Source: Pelobates cultripes
Taxonomy: Eukaryota > Chordata > Amphibia > Anura > Pelobatidae
NCBI GenBank assembly: GCA_933207985.1
Contig: OW240920.1
Span: 145,772,981-145,836,980 of the forward strand
Direction of reading: 5' to 3'
DNA: 64,000 nucleotides
Shown here one piece after another: positions 17,601-30,452 of this stretch. The position numbers were made by a program, and so were the translations under genes. Numbering within the stretch: position 1 is the stretch's first letter; each line of letters begins with the position of its first letter. The notes beneath the pieces are model-generated. The model saw only the letters and a list, made by a program, of their open reading frames with translations, was not told the origin of the DNA and did no database searches.

Positions 17601-19656
17601 CGGGCTTAATGAGAAGTCTTTGCAAGGCAGGTGCTCTGGGCATGTGCTGCCTCTTAGTTTATCTCTACTGAGTTAACCAAACCAGGCAGTAACAGGGCTG
17701 GTAGAGCCGAGACACTATTGATGTGTTAGATTACAGCAAAGATAAACTCGAATCTGCATTACTGATAAATCCCTCATATTGCCTAATTTTAGTGGTTTAT
17801 ATATCAGTCAGACTATAATATCCTTTCTCAGGCCATACAAATTCTTTTTTTTTAAAGACAGAGATTATGAAGTAATCTGTAAAAGCACATGTTATATTTA
17901 AATGATAACGTTCTGGTAAATCACGGTTGCACATGTAAAGTCTTACTGAATCTGTGAAATTGAATTATTTCCCATTCAGACAAACCATCTCTGGGAGCAG
18001 CCATTGTGCTTCTATAGCAGACTACATCTGATATAACCTGCCAACTTTACAGTAAATGAGGAATACAGCTTGTTATCAAACCACCACAGCCGAAAGACAA
18101 GACAGCTGCACCCACTAGACTTATTATCGTAATAACATCAAAATATTCTACATTAAAAGGATAATAGCAGCCACTAATGTGATCTAGCCTGGGCAAAGAA
18201 GCTGCAATGTTTTAAATAAAATAATACATCTGTAAAAATGTTTACAAGACAACAATAAAGAAAAAGAGCAAAATTATTTTTTAAAGCAGTGATCATGGTT
18301 TCCTGTACCCCTCAGACAGACACCTAGTAGGTCAGTCAGATGCCCACTCCATCCAAGATTTAAATGTTGGTAACTAAAGCCTTAGATTTGGCGGCTGAAA
18401 GAGTCATTGTTTAAACAATATAATAATAATTATTTACCTTTAAATTCACAGACACGTTGAAGGCCAGTGGCAGAGCACAAACACAACAGCCACCACTCTT
18501 CCTTGCCCACAGAGCTTACAATCTGGTTTTGTTGAAACGAGAAATTTTCTGTCGCCTAGTCACAAAGTGACAGGGTGAAGATCACATTTAAACAGAGGAT
18601 CAAATCCCACAAAATGAAAGACGAATTAGACAATGGGACAGAAAGTTCAAGAGGTGATACGATCAGAAGAGAAACTGTGGGGTAGCAAGTTGAAAACAAA
18701 GTTATTATGGGGAACTGCCCGAAGATCAAAAATGCAAAGAGAAGGGCGGTAAATTCCCGGAATCTGATCCCAGCAGGGGTGGTAGACTGAAGAAAGAAGA
18801 AATATTTACGATGAACGCAAGTATTAAAAATAAATAAATAAAATGAAAAAAAAAAAAAACACAATAAAAGCAAAAAACTTTTTTTCCCCCTTTTTCAATC
18901 CAAGAATTACGCGATTACAAAACATGCAGGAGGGGTCGGTGGTTTAAAGAGCTGGCTAGCTTACCCTAACAGACACGTCTGGTCTCTCTGGCACGGTACC
19001 CAGGGCTGCAGGGGGGAGAATGTGTGGCTCCTACTTTTTAACACTGGTTGCCTTAGAGAGCAAGAGAAATAGGACGCCCTCTCAGTCCTATGATGCACTT
19101 ATCATGTGACTGCTTTGCAGCTCCTTAATTTCCTCAAGCACCCCTGGCTGTTAACTTATTCCCTGCCGCACACATGGGACTACACTGCAGTACAATACAC
19201 AGATTTATCCCAGGTACAAACGGATGAGGAACATGAGCCCAGGAGGCTGAGAGAGCCGAATCAGAGACTGGCAGGCGTCAGATAAAACTTATAACCTGAT
19301 AAACAGATATCTGGGACTTCCTGGGAAGTGGGATGTTCTCGGATTGTTCATAAATAATGGGCTGGCGTTAACGAATGACAGTCATTATTGACAAAAGAAA
19401 AAACAAACAATCAAACTACGTCAGACGCACAGATTTAATTTATAATGGTGCCGATTGCACAAGCTGCAAAGCAAGCCAGGGATCTGAATGCCAACTCTGG
19501 CACTGAAGAGGCCCCTGAACTACATGTCCCATGATGCTTAGGGCTCAGCAGAAGAAAAAAAAAAAGTGAGATTTCTTATGTTTACTCCCAAAGTCCTGCA
19601 GTGACGATGATAGTTTACAAAACAGAGAATTTACAATAAAATCATTTTTTAAATGA
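17601..19656. other. Non-coding DNA, nothing firmly recognised
   Basis: No coding exon found. Around 18500 'gcccacagagcttacaatct' resembles a common frog interspersed repeat. A possible non-coding SLC31A1 first exon could end at the minus-strand donor at 18964, but this is only a splice-site match. Confidence 0.5.
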
Positions 19657-19736
19657 TTAACCCCTTAAGGACCAAACTTCTAGAATAAAAGGGAATCATG
19701 ACATGTCACACATGTCATGTGTCCTTAAGGGGTTAA
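19657..19736. mobile_element. 80-bp TTAA-type foldback MITE
   Basis: TTAACCCCTTAAGGAC at the left is inverted as GTCCTTAAGGGGTTAA at the right, with TTAA at both ends and an inner 'acatgtcacacatgtcatgt' palindrome. It is a compact cut-and-paste MITE of a type common in frogs. A degraded relative starts at about 30242 (ttaaccccttcatgacc). Confidence 0.85.
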
Positions 19737-22700
19737 ACTATAAACGAGGAACTGTTTCAACGCAGCGGAGGAAAACTAAAGCAGAGAAAATGCAGTCACT
19801 AAAGTGCAAGCGCTGCATACTAGATATTAATTACTTACACATTAAATGTAATATGAAAAAAATAAATTCAGAAACGATGAACACAATCTTCATCCTCCAC
19901 CCCTTGGGGGGGGGGGGAACAGGTGATTCAGACTGATTGACAGTATGTAAACTGATCTGATTCCGTTACATTTCATTATTTTAGTATAAACAAACACAGG
20001 GTTATAATTAATGTAAATACTAACGATGCTCTAACACCTACTTTTAACCCTTTCATAACAAGGATTATAACACTAAATCCTAAAACTGTCAGAAAAACGC
20101 AGGCATGAATTAGGATTTTTAAGAATGTTGGTTTTTGAACCCAGAAGTTTAGACAGACATTCTCAAAGAATCACAATGTGACCCTTTGTTTCCTCGCAAA
20201 ATTCACGAAATCTCATCAGATGTAAAGAGACTATTTCAAAATAACAAGAAAAATAAAAAGTGCTATCACTCATGTCTTTGCATGAATGAAACTACTGCAG
20301 AGTGGTGAACTGCATTTACCATTACCCCCGCCTATTCTTTTAATGAGGTCCAGTGATTTTAATCAAGGGGGAACCGTTATCTTCTGGTCTGACACTCCAG
20401 TTAATGGCACGCTACCAGCACCACTGTATACTCTGAGCGTTGGGTATACATTTGCCCATGATTCCCTGTGTGCAGAGCATCATGGGACTTGATTCTTTGG
20501 AAGCCAGAGACTTTCCAGTTTGATTATTTTTGTCTGATATTTGGAATTCTTTTTCAATTCTACACGATTTTTAGTTTACAGTAATATAAATTTTACATTC
20601 AGACAACGTAAATCCTTTATCAGTCACAGATTTCATTAATGGTGCCAGAGGTTAAAGTAATAAAAATGATCAATTTTTACAAGATTTAAATGACACCCCT
20701 GGTAGGTTAACACGTTGGTTATTATGTATATTGTATTTTATAACATGAGATAAGGATTCTGTATTCTCTTTACATTTATAACTCTAGTCCAATCAAGACA
20801 CAAAGTACAAAAATGAAGATTATTTTTCTTATCTTTGCAGAAAACAATATATCCTCGCTGCTTGTTCTGTCCCACGTAGAAATGTAAAGATCTCTTTATA
20901 CTCTGTAGGATTTCTTCACTGAACCAGGGATTGCTGAGGGCTAACCGGGGGACTGCATGCAGGCCAAAAACAAAACAATAAGCTCATGTTATACCCAAAA
21001 ACAAATTCTTTGCTTAATAAATAACCACTGATAGGAGTTCAGTAATTATCCCCCAATGATGGGCATAGAGTTAAATGGCTGTGTGTAGACTGACAGCAGA
21101 AGCAGTTTGCTGTCTGCTTACCTGTGTGTCTGTAATGACAAGGTAAGTGTTTCCGAGTGTCCCCTGCGGACAGGTTCATTTGGCTGCCCTGAATTAGAAC
21201 TATTAGCCAGATTGAGAACTAACAAGGGATTCAGGCTTTCGCAATAAGTACACAATCCATGTTTATGTATGCAAATGCTGTGACTCTTTGGCAGTCAATG
21301 AATACTGGGAACTATAATTTCCCTGTGCTGCAGGAAATGGCACAAAATAATGTACGTAGAAATTCTGCTTACCTGGGGGAGGATAAATGGACGCCCCCCG
21401 TGTTTGATAATGGTAGAATCTGGGTTTAAATAATTAAATCTAAGTTACATTTTATGTAAGGTTATAAAAGGATACAGAATCCCATGATGGAATGGTGTAT
21501 AGGCATGCACCTAGAACGATATAAATTATCGAACACGGTCAGCTCTAGTGTCTGTACGTACAGTCAGGGCAAGATGGAAGCAATATCTCACTTTGATATT
21601 ATCTGAGCTAGATTTTGCCATTAGGATGCGCATGCAGCACAACTTATCGTTGTAGAAGTTTAATCTCAGATTGTATTTCAGTTTCTATTACACTCGAAGG
21701 ATGGGTCAGTGGGTTATTGCTGCAATAGATGAATGGGTTTCCATATTACTGCCAGGCCCAGGAATTGGGCCCGTATCAAAAAAAGGTTAAGAACCAAAAG
21801 GATTGGTTAATAAGAACAACAACAACAACAACTCAAGTGAGCCAGGGATATCAAACAGCAAGAAAAACAGGGAATACATGTATATCCAGAAAAAAAGCAG
21901 ACATGGGAGATTTAGGCAAATCCTTTTAAACACAACACGTCTGACATGTCACTAATCTTTGAGAAGTTCAGTTGCTTTGTAGGTTTTTTTTTCTGTTTAA
22001 GGTGTCAACTTAGCGATTTATTTATGATACAAATATTATAGAGAACTAAAAGCCAACTAGCCCAAATGTGGCTACATTGATGGTGGAGAATATTTCCAAA
22101 GCCATTATTGTTGCCTTAGTTCAACGATTCGTTTTTCCTATTCAATACAATGCGATTTGTTTAGTAAATAAACCCCATTCCATCTATAGGAATATTGCAA
22201 AGTAAGTCAATGCTTTGTATTCACACACAGGAAAACAGTAATATTAGAATGGACTTCGCCAAGATGTAACTTAAATTAGACATAGAAAAAGAAAGAAAAA
22301 AAGAAAAAAAAATACATGTTTTTTAAAACTATATCTAAAAATAAGCAATTTAAAAAGGTCATCAATGCTGCAGTTATGGGCATACAATTTGGGTAAAAAA
22401 GGTAAGATTATTTTACACACACAAACCGCTTTCCAATCAGTTGTCTCAGTAGAACGTATTGTCCCCTCGCCCTCACTCTCGATGTCGCCAGATTTTACAG
22501 ATGTTCAAAGTCCCGAGCGGTGGAACTGGCTTTCCTCTTACACAATCCTGACTAGCTGCGCATCACCCCGGGTAATCATTAAAGGAGAAGATTGATAAAT
22601 ACTGTACGGACTGCAGACCTCGCAGGTGTCAAATGTGACAAACAGGGAGTTTATTTGATCGTTCACATTAAATAAACAAAAATAAATAAAACTTGAAAAA

Positions 22701-23209
22701 AATTCAAGTTATTGAATCCTGGCCTGGGAACCTATGGAGAGCAATGAAATAACAGATTTTTGAAACTATAATCAGTCTATTTTATGGCAAGTCATTGATA
22801 TCTTGACACGTGACACTTCCTCGTGTAGATGTTTTGAATGGACTTTGCACGATCTCACAAGTAGATTGCATGCATTTAAACCTTCTGAAGCACTGTCAGT
22901 ATATACAGCAACAGCACAATAAAAAGTCTCTTACATTCCTTGGTAGGAGAACGCAATATTTGACCAGGTAGGGTACATTAAACGTCCGCTGGTTTCCAAA
23001 CACATCCTGGAGTCTTGACGTTATTACCTGAATGTATCCATTGACTGTTCGAGTTCTATTACTCGTGTAGCTTGCAGAGGATTTGGACGATGTAAGTTTG
23101 GATATATTGGTCTAAAATTTGAGATTCACTGTGAGTTTCTGACAATCACACTGCTGTGAACAGATCTATAATAAACTAAAATCACAGAATTTGTATACAG
23201 GGTCCCAAC
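19737..23209. other. Non-coding AT-rich DNA, nothing recognised
   Basis: Long stretch without array, transposon terminus or exon that I can support. A 'gcatcatgggactt' motif near 20479 is a fragment of a common frog repeat. Confidence 0.5.
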
Positions 23210-23217
23210 CTCTAAGC

Positions 23218-23354
23218 CAGGGGTAGGAAACCTTCGTCACTCCAGATGTCGTGGACTACATTTGCCATAAGGCTTTTACACCCATAATGCCGGCAAAGCA
23301 TCAAAAGGAGGTGTAGTCCAAAACATCTGGAGTGCCGAAGGTTGCCTATGCCTG
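23218..23354. mobile_element. 137-bp hAT MITE, perfect 8-bp TSD ctctaagc
   Basis: The ends CAGGGGTAGGAAACCTTCG and CGAAGGTTGCCTATGCCTG are inverted repeats, and ctctaagc occurs on both sides (23210-23217 and 23355-23362). The interior is a hairpin (ccagatgtcgtggactacat / gtagtccaaaacatctgg). This is a textbook non-autonomous hAT insertion. Confidence 0.93.
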
Positions 23355-23639
23355 CTCTAAGCCCTGTGCCGAACTGCGCCTCCACAAAGTCCCAGATGTT
23401 ACCCATGGGGTAACAGCCAAAACAAAAACCACAAATAAAAACACAGCACATCCAGGGGATAACTAAATGGGCCAAGACTGGTTAAATCTCAGAGGATTTC
23501 TGTAATACTATAGCATGGGTTCTTAAACACACCCCAAGCCGCCCTGTGGGTTTATTTTCTAGTGGATAATTTGACGCTGGTTTTACCTACAAATTAAGTT
23601 GAAGTGATGCTTCATCGCAGGGCACTCCTATGAGGTTTG

Positions 23640-25700
23640 TTTTGGTATAGATTCAAGGCTCGTTGTTTGCAGACGGTATGAGAGAATTTAAAGATGACAG
23701 ACATGTAATCCTCATCAAGGGTGCTATTTCACGAGTGATGGAGAGCCTGTTACTGCATGATTTAACTAGACATATGTTACAGTTAAAATTACCACAAATG
23801 TTTAATGCTTCCCAGCAAATACGGCAAAGCTTGCCAACCACCCACTGTCGCCGTACCGGTCCCTTTGTGCAATTTTAGAGGCTGGTTATTATTAAGCCAG
23901 TGTCACTGTACCTCTCCCACGGTCCTTTTTATGTTCGCATAATACATAGGTCTGTTATTCGTGCTAAGGCGACTGTTCGCCTATTTTGTCTTATTCTCCC
24001 TTCAGATTTCGTGTAGTTTTGTCTTTCGCTCGTTCATGCGTTGTTTTAGTAGCATGCGCACGCACCGAACAAACTGTCATTCTAATGCCGCATTCATACG
24101 AACGGCCACGCTACTTAGCTTGGTCGCACAGGATGTACGTCATGGCGTTCCAGAGTGGAACGCACGCCACCAATCAGGTGAAACGGATCCCGAAGGATTG
24201 ACAGTTTTAAAAGAAGTCCCCATTGCGATGGATTCCCACACATCCCTGAGGAAGTCCCATATTGATTGGACGAAACACGTTGGATTTTCTATAGTAAATG
24301 TACTTTTATGGATTTTGTTTTATATAATTTTTAACTTTGTTTGATTGTTTTTTTTTTTTTATTCTCCACTTTGCAGCTCTTGGTATTTCAACATCATGCT
24401 TCGCTGCTGCCAAGTTCCACCTTCTGTGGAGATATGCCTAATGTTTCTTCCTGTCTGTAAGTGCAATCAAATAAATACTTTTTTGGTTTTTATGATACCT
24501 CTGCGGTCTTTTTCCTTTTCATATATAAATCAAGGAATTTTCGCCACCAGAGATTTCTGACACTCCTGATTCGTTTTAGCCCCGGGTGGGGTGAGAAGCC
24601 GGGTATACCATTTGTTTGTGAGTTTTCTACTAACACCACATACTGTATTACGCTATGTTTTGTTTGTTATTATTATAGATCTGGTATTGATCCACGGATC
24701 CTGGTACATATTTCCAGGTTGTTAAGATTCTTTCACATATGTATACTGGGTGCTTTTCCACCACTTTTCTTTGTTCCGATTATTTGTTGGGTGTCTGTGA
24801 GGTACACCTGGGAGCACATTCAGTTTTACGTATTCCATATTGTAGTCTTTAGTGTGTATATTTTCTGTTTTTTTTTTACAGTTATTATTAAGCCAGTGTC
24901 GCCGTACCCGTCCCACAGAGCAATTTTAGAGGCCTGTTATTATTAAGCCGGTGTCGCCGTACCTGTCCATCGGTGCAATTTTAGAGGCCAGTTATTAAAC
25001 CAGTGTCGCCGTACCTGTCCCATGGTGCAATTTTAGAAGCCGGTTATTATTAAGCCAGTATTGCCGTACCGGTCCTACGGAGCAATTTTAGAGACCGGTT
25101 ATTATTAAGCCTATTAAGACTATGACGATAGAGAAGGTAAATGAAAATAGGAACATAAACGAACGATAAAATCTAAATGGAAAAGCCAGTTAGTGGCGAA
25201 ACGCGCGTTGGGACAGTTGTGTATGAGAGTGGCTCAGGATTTAGGGAAGATGCTGCAACTTTACTTTTGATTATATTTATCAGCCATCTCATACTTCGAT
25301 TTTGATTTTATCGTTCGTTTATTTTCCTATTTGCATTTTCCTTCTCTATCGTCATAGTCTAGTTTAGTCAGGAGGAATCTTAGATTTATAGGGCTCCCCT
25401 CGAAGGCACGTTAGCATTAGTTAATTTAGCTATATTAGCAGCCGTAGGGGTGTTCTCGAAGGCACAATAGAGATCTATTGTTTTCCTTTCTCTACCCTCT
25501 TTGCTAACTTGTATCTAACATCCCTGCCATATTCTTCCAAACTCGACATACGTTCGGCAGCTACATTGTTACTTTTTTATGTGGCGACAGACTCTACACA
25601 TCATACAGATTTATTTGATGTTACAGTAGATAGGTTCTTTACTTATTTTTTAATATATTACTTTTTTGATTACTATTTTAATGAATAAATAAATGTTAAG
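23640..25700 (+). mobile_element. Penelope-like pseudo-LTR cluster
   Basis: The block carries hammerhead-like cores: CTGAGGAAGTCCC...GGACGAAAC at 24246-24276 and a decayed one with GCCA..TGGCGAAACGCG near 25185-25205. A 55-bp tandem repeat occurs at both sides. A 55-bp inverted repeat (25119-25173 / 25303-25358) brackets the second core. No RT or endonuclease domain is left. Assignment to Penelope rests on the core motif and on similarity of layout to 6304-8070. Confidence 0.55.
24881..25115. repeat. 55-bp tandem repeat (also one to two copies at 23845-23935)
   Basis: About four copies of a unit containing 'agccagtgtcgccgtacc', 'tcccacgg' and 'gcaattttagaggcc', ending 'ggttattatta'. Partial copies of the same unit lie about 1 kb upstream, bracketing the hammerhead-like segment. 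Confidence 0.85.
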
Positions 25701-27590
25701 TTTTATTTCAGTTAATTTTGCTTACTATTCAACCATTCTTTTACAAGTGGTCCTCATTTTTGTATTTCCTATACCCTCCACTATATTTGTCTCCTGATCT
25801 CCCTCCTGACTCCCTCTCCTGGAGTTAGCCTTTACACGGCAGGCCTGTCTATAAATGTGAAGGCTTTTTAAACCTACATCCCAACACGGTTATGCTGCAT
25901 GTAATGCTTTTCCTACTCACTATGTGCCCCAGCACAAAGCACAAATCAATGCTTTTCAGTATAAGAATGACGAGAAGCAATGCAGACACAATGTACCAAT
26001 GCCTCTCAGTGCTTCTCTCTCAGAAACATAATCCTGGACAGGCAGAGTAAAAGAGGGAGGACGTGGGCCTCTAAGATGACAGCACAGCATTCCAGTAATA
26101 TACATACAGTGGATTTATATGTAACGCTGGACTGTTACTTTAACTCAGACTGCCACGCGAACAGTCAGCATTAACGAGTTGCTCTCCCATCCAGCTATTT
26201 AAACAAATACAGGAGTTTTATTAGGGGAAATGTAGAGCGTTGACAGAAGAATAGCACATTTTAATAATATTGTAATAATATTAGAATTGAGAATATTCGG
26301 CTATATTCCGGCTCTGTTATTTGGGACTAAAAGCTGCAATGCCTTTATTAATGCTCTGTAAACCTGTACACATTCCCCGTGGTCCTTGCACAATAGGCAT
26401 TGTTTGATTTCAGATCGGGCCCTTCTTTTGGTATCTGGGTTAGAAGAAGTTTGTTTGGACGCAGTGAGGCATGAAGAAAGGAAACAGAATGTACAAATCA
26501 AGTTTAAACTGTTAGACCAATATAGATAAGGTGTCAGTACAGAGTTACGCTACAATGTTTGCTTTGGGAAAATTCCGTACATTTTACAATTTTTTAATTA
26601 ATATTTTTCCATTTACAGGGATGCGTTTGCTACGTTTCTATTCCCCAGACACTTCATCACGTAACTACAGAACACAGGCCAAAATTCTCGAACTGGAACA
26701 TTTGTACAAACCATTTCTTTCCAGCTGGCCTAAGCCCAGCACGTCCCCGATGAATCCCTGACAACTTGCAGTTTAGTGAATAAACCCCAGCTGCACTTAC
26801 ACGGTTACAAACACATGCCAATCCTCGATTCGCCGTCTGGGGCCTCAGTTCGGAGGGCCTCTGCAGACCTCCTTGTATTCCTAGGATTTTACTACCGAGC
26901 ACAATGTTTTCCGAGTAGATAATTTAGTCCTTTAAAGACAAACGGGGGGTTAGTAGGATTATTGGATCAGGATGTGTAAGCAGAAGGCCTCTTTAAAGAG
27001 GCTGCTTCAGAACCCAGTCTCTTCCTATTAAGATCAAAGTATAAAAGCAGCGAGGGGATTTATCCCAGAGTTTAACGCTCTGTGTGCCTGAGGGGGGTGC
27101 AAACTCTTCAGCAGTGGAACACAAAATTGGAATCGTCCGTGTGTCTAGGTCTATACAATACGAGTTTCAGTAGAAAGTAATGAATATTAGTCAGTGATTG
27201 AGAAATAGATCGTGCAGTAACAGCCCCTCTGTATCTGGGAGGGTTTCTACTAAACGTAGTGCAAACATTAAAACAGCCAGGCTTGCCAAAACACAATGTC
27301 CAAACATTGCAGTCTTCAAACCTTGGGGCAAATATTCCCCTTAGACATGTAACTCAAAAGTAAGCATTGCGCATCGTTGCATTATTGGGGATTTAAGAAA
27401 AAAAATATTCCACTCCAAAACATTACTCTTTGTTATCCCCCAAATAATCTGACTTAATAGATTGCAATTGTGCATTCTCTTAAATGGCTTAATTTATACT
27501 AAGCCAGCTGTTCTGTAGACTATCAAACACATGAAAAAAGCACAAGAACAAAGTGCGCCCCTTCGTTATTTGAGAAACGCAGACCATGGT
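25701..27590. other. Non-coding DNA, nothing recognised
   Basis: No exon, array or transposon terminus could be supported in this stretch. Confidence 0.5.
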
Positions 27591-27795
27591 TTTATTGTGA
27601 ACCGTGCGCCCCCTCCCCCTGAACATGTACTGTGAACCGTGCGCCCCCTCCCCCAGAACATATACTGCAAGCTGTGCGCCCCCACCCCTCGAACATGTAC
27701 TGTGAACTCTGAGCCCACCGAACATGTAATGCCAGCCATGCAAGCCCCCTGAACACATACTGCAAGCTTTGCCCCTTCCCCTGAACACGTATGTC
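27591..27795. repeat. Minisatellite, unit about 42 bp
   Basis: About five diverged copies of a unit with 'gaacatgtactgtgaaccgt' followed by 'gcgccccctccccc'. Confidence 0.8.
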
Positions 27796-28191
27796 ATTTA
27801 GACATTACGTTACTTTGTTTATGCAGCCCAAGGCACACTTACACAGCCTTCATAAACACTTCCTGTAACAGTCATGTAATGTTTACACTTCCTTTATTGC
27901 AAATTCTGTTTAATTTAGAATTAGTTCTCTCCTGCACTGTTATTATGTTGCTAGACCTAGGCATGTAATTAAAGTTCAATTAACAGAGTAGGAGATACAA
28001 CTTTCAAAGTAAGTTACATCTGATTAAAAATTAAACCCTTTTTTTTTTTTTTAAATGCAGGCTGTGTGTCACAGCCAGGGGAGGTGTGGCTAGGGCAGCA
28101 AAAACAGAAACAAACTTGATTTATCTCCTAAATGGTAGAGAATTGAGCAGTGAGACTTCAGAGGCATGATCTCTACACCAAAATTCCTTCA

Positions 28192-28601
28192 TTAAAGGAC
28201 CCATATAGGCACCCAGACCACTTCAGCTTAATGAAGTGGTCTGGGTGCCAGGTCCATCTAGGTTTAACCCTGCCTGCTGTAAAACTGCTATATTTATATT
28301 AGAGTTAATCCAGCCTCTAGTGGCTGTCTCTTTGACAGCCGCTAGAGGCGCTTCTGCGCTTCTCGCTGTGATTTTCACAGTGAGAAGACGCCAGCGTCCA
28401 TAGGAAAGCATTGAGAATGCTCTCCTATGGACTGGCTGAATGCGCGCGGCTCTTGCCACGCATGCACATTCAGCCGAGGAGGAGGAGAGCTCCCCGCCCG
28501 GCGCTGAAGAGGTAAGTTTAACCCCTTCCTTACCTTAGAGCCCGGCGGGAGGGGGACCATGAGGGTGGGGGCACCCTCAGGGCACTATAGTGGCCCTTTA
28601 A
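28192..28601. mobile_element. TTAA-flanked foldback MITE, subfamily 2 (opposite orientation)
   Basis: Begins TTAAAGGACCCATATAG and ends ACTATAGTGGCCCTTTAA. It contains the same blocks as 9578-10051 in reverse: the 'cagaccacttca' stem, the 'cctctagtggctg' stem, the 'cactgtgaaaatcacag'-type stem and the 'ccctcatggtccccctcccg'-type end. It is directly followed by the 3' end of another MITE (gactatagtatccctttaa, ending 28637), which suggests nested insertion. Confidence 0.85.
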
Positions 28602-29130
28602 GCTAAAGTTGGTTTGATGACTATAGTATCCCTTTAATCAAATTCTCTAATTCCATAAAACTAGAATATTTTATGTTGCAGGGTTAAGGGAACAAGGACA
28701 ATGCACCCAGACCACTTTAACGATATTAAGTAGTCTGGATGTCTACAGTGTCCCTTTAAACCGTTTTCGAAGAGTTTTACACTGAATGGGGGTCCCTGGC
28801 TTCCCATAGCTCTGCCCCCACCTGAGGTGTGGCTAAGACAGAGATCATACATTTCCTTCTAGCGATACCGATTCATACCAGCAATAGGCGCTGTGATAGG
28901 TTGAAAGCAGTCAACTAACACTCTCAGCCAATCACAAATGCCCATTGCTGATCCAACTAATGCTTCCTCATTATAACAAGCAGCACAAAGGGAAGGGGCT
29001 GCTGGGGACTCCTTAAAAAAAGTTTAACGTTGAACGGAAGGACGGGGGCAAGGTATTCCAGAAACTATAACCACTTCAATGAGATGAAGTGTCCCTTTAC
29101 ATTTCACTCCCTATAACATTGCACCAGCCC
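28602..29130. repeat. MITE debris
   Basis: Fragments of the TTAAAGG family: an end at about 28620-28637, a degenerate 'cacccagaccacttt...tgtccctttaaa' piece at 28680-28760, and a further 'gaagtgtccctttac' piece near 29090. No exon. Confidence 0.6.
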
Positions 29131-29139
29131 ACTGCCACC

Positions 29140-29535
29140 ACTATCCCAGCTCAATCTTGTCCTCTACACATAAAAAGTCATATTATTAGTAAGTACACCC
29201 AGTAATCAGTACACCCTCCGCATGTTATCTTCTGTCATTTTACCCACTTTCCTTAGAATCTAAGTTTGTTTAATCAGCAAACCTCGTCACGCCATGTTTT
29301 TCTCTAAGTCAAACTTGCTTTGTCACAGATACTCATTTGATTTTGTAATCCAGCTGCACCTTGTCCTCTAAATACAAACTTACTATTTAAGAACACACAA
29401 TACTTACAACCACCGCATACGTTCCTCGTTATCTCGTGTCATTTTACCCACTTTCTTTACAATGGAAGTTTGCTTAATCAGCTTAATGTCACTTCATGTT
29501 TTTCGTTGTCAAACTTGCTTTGTCACACTTACCAT
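29140..29535. repeat. Ancient tandem duplication, about 205-bp unit
   Basis: 29140-29330 and 29350-29535 share in order 'ttgtcctcta', 'tgtcattttacccactttc', 'tttgtttaatcagc', 'catgttttt' and 'tcaaacttgctttgtcaca'. Identity is moderate, so the duplication is old. Confidence 0.75.
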
Positions 29536-29773
29536 TATAATCTAACCAACATACAGCGCCGCAGAACATGTTAGTGTTTTACATCAAAATAATACCTTGC
29601 GGGTAATGGGTGACTTTCATGTACAAATTAGAGTATTAAACAGAGGCATATTCCAGAGCTTGGTTTTAACTCGATCTAATAAATACTATATATCTAATAA
29701 ATAAATACTCTATGTTTGTGAGTGTTACACAGAGCCAAAAGCTGGTCTTTCGGTGTTCACGCCCATGGGTCAT

Positions 29774-30452
29774 TAAAGTTTACCCTTCAAGGAATATTTA
29801 GCTTTCGCATATTTTATGGGGTAATGATTTTTTTTTGCTATCCAACCAAACAGTGCTCATTTCAATGGATCCTGGATGAAAGGCTGGACCTAAACCCTCA
29901 GTGTAATCATCTTTTAGAGTTACTGCAGTAGGGGCACTAACCAATAAGCTCCCTCACGTGCCGCGTTTATTCTGCTAAATAAAGTACAGATAAGAAACGC
30001 ACCATCTTGTCTCTTTTTAGACCACGTCTACAGGCCACGAAAGCATCACTCTACGGAGGCTGATTCTATTTCCGCTTCATAGAGTGCAGAGATGGGTTTA
30101 CACAAAATAACAGATCGCAGAAATCATTATCAAAGTATTGAAATGAGCATTTCATTGCTTTACAACACAGAAAATAAATGATTTCCAGAAATATGACTCT
30201 CCACGAATCCCAAAATTCTATCCAAAAGAAATTTCACCACTTAACCCCTTCATGACCAACATGACAGCACTGTCAAGCTAGCAAAAGATGTGTCTGGCCT
30301 TGGTACTGGAAGAGTTAAAGGTCTTTTAGGGTAAACATGGCACAAGAACAGACTGCCAGGATGAAATTCCTGACGTGGCACAAAAGAAAAATCATTACCC
30401 CATAAAATATGCGACAGCTAAATATTCCTTGAAGGGTAAACTGATTGCAGTC
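29774..30452. repeat. Inverted repeat pair, 60-bp arms
   Basis: 'gtttacccttcaaggaatat...atattttatggggtaatgat' at 29774-29832 is inverted as 'atcattaccccataaaatat...' at 30393-30452. The 560-bp interior is unrelated. It may be a transposon with long terminal inverted repeats or two insertions of one repeat. Confidence 0.7.

Noticed and set aside
23961..24946. Open frames of 127 and 161 codons on +
   Set aside because: They run through the Penelope-like pseudo-LTR block, AT-rich and without any domain.
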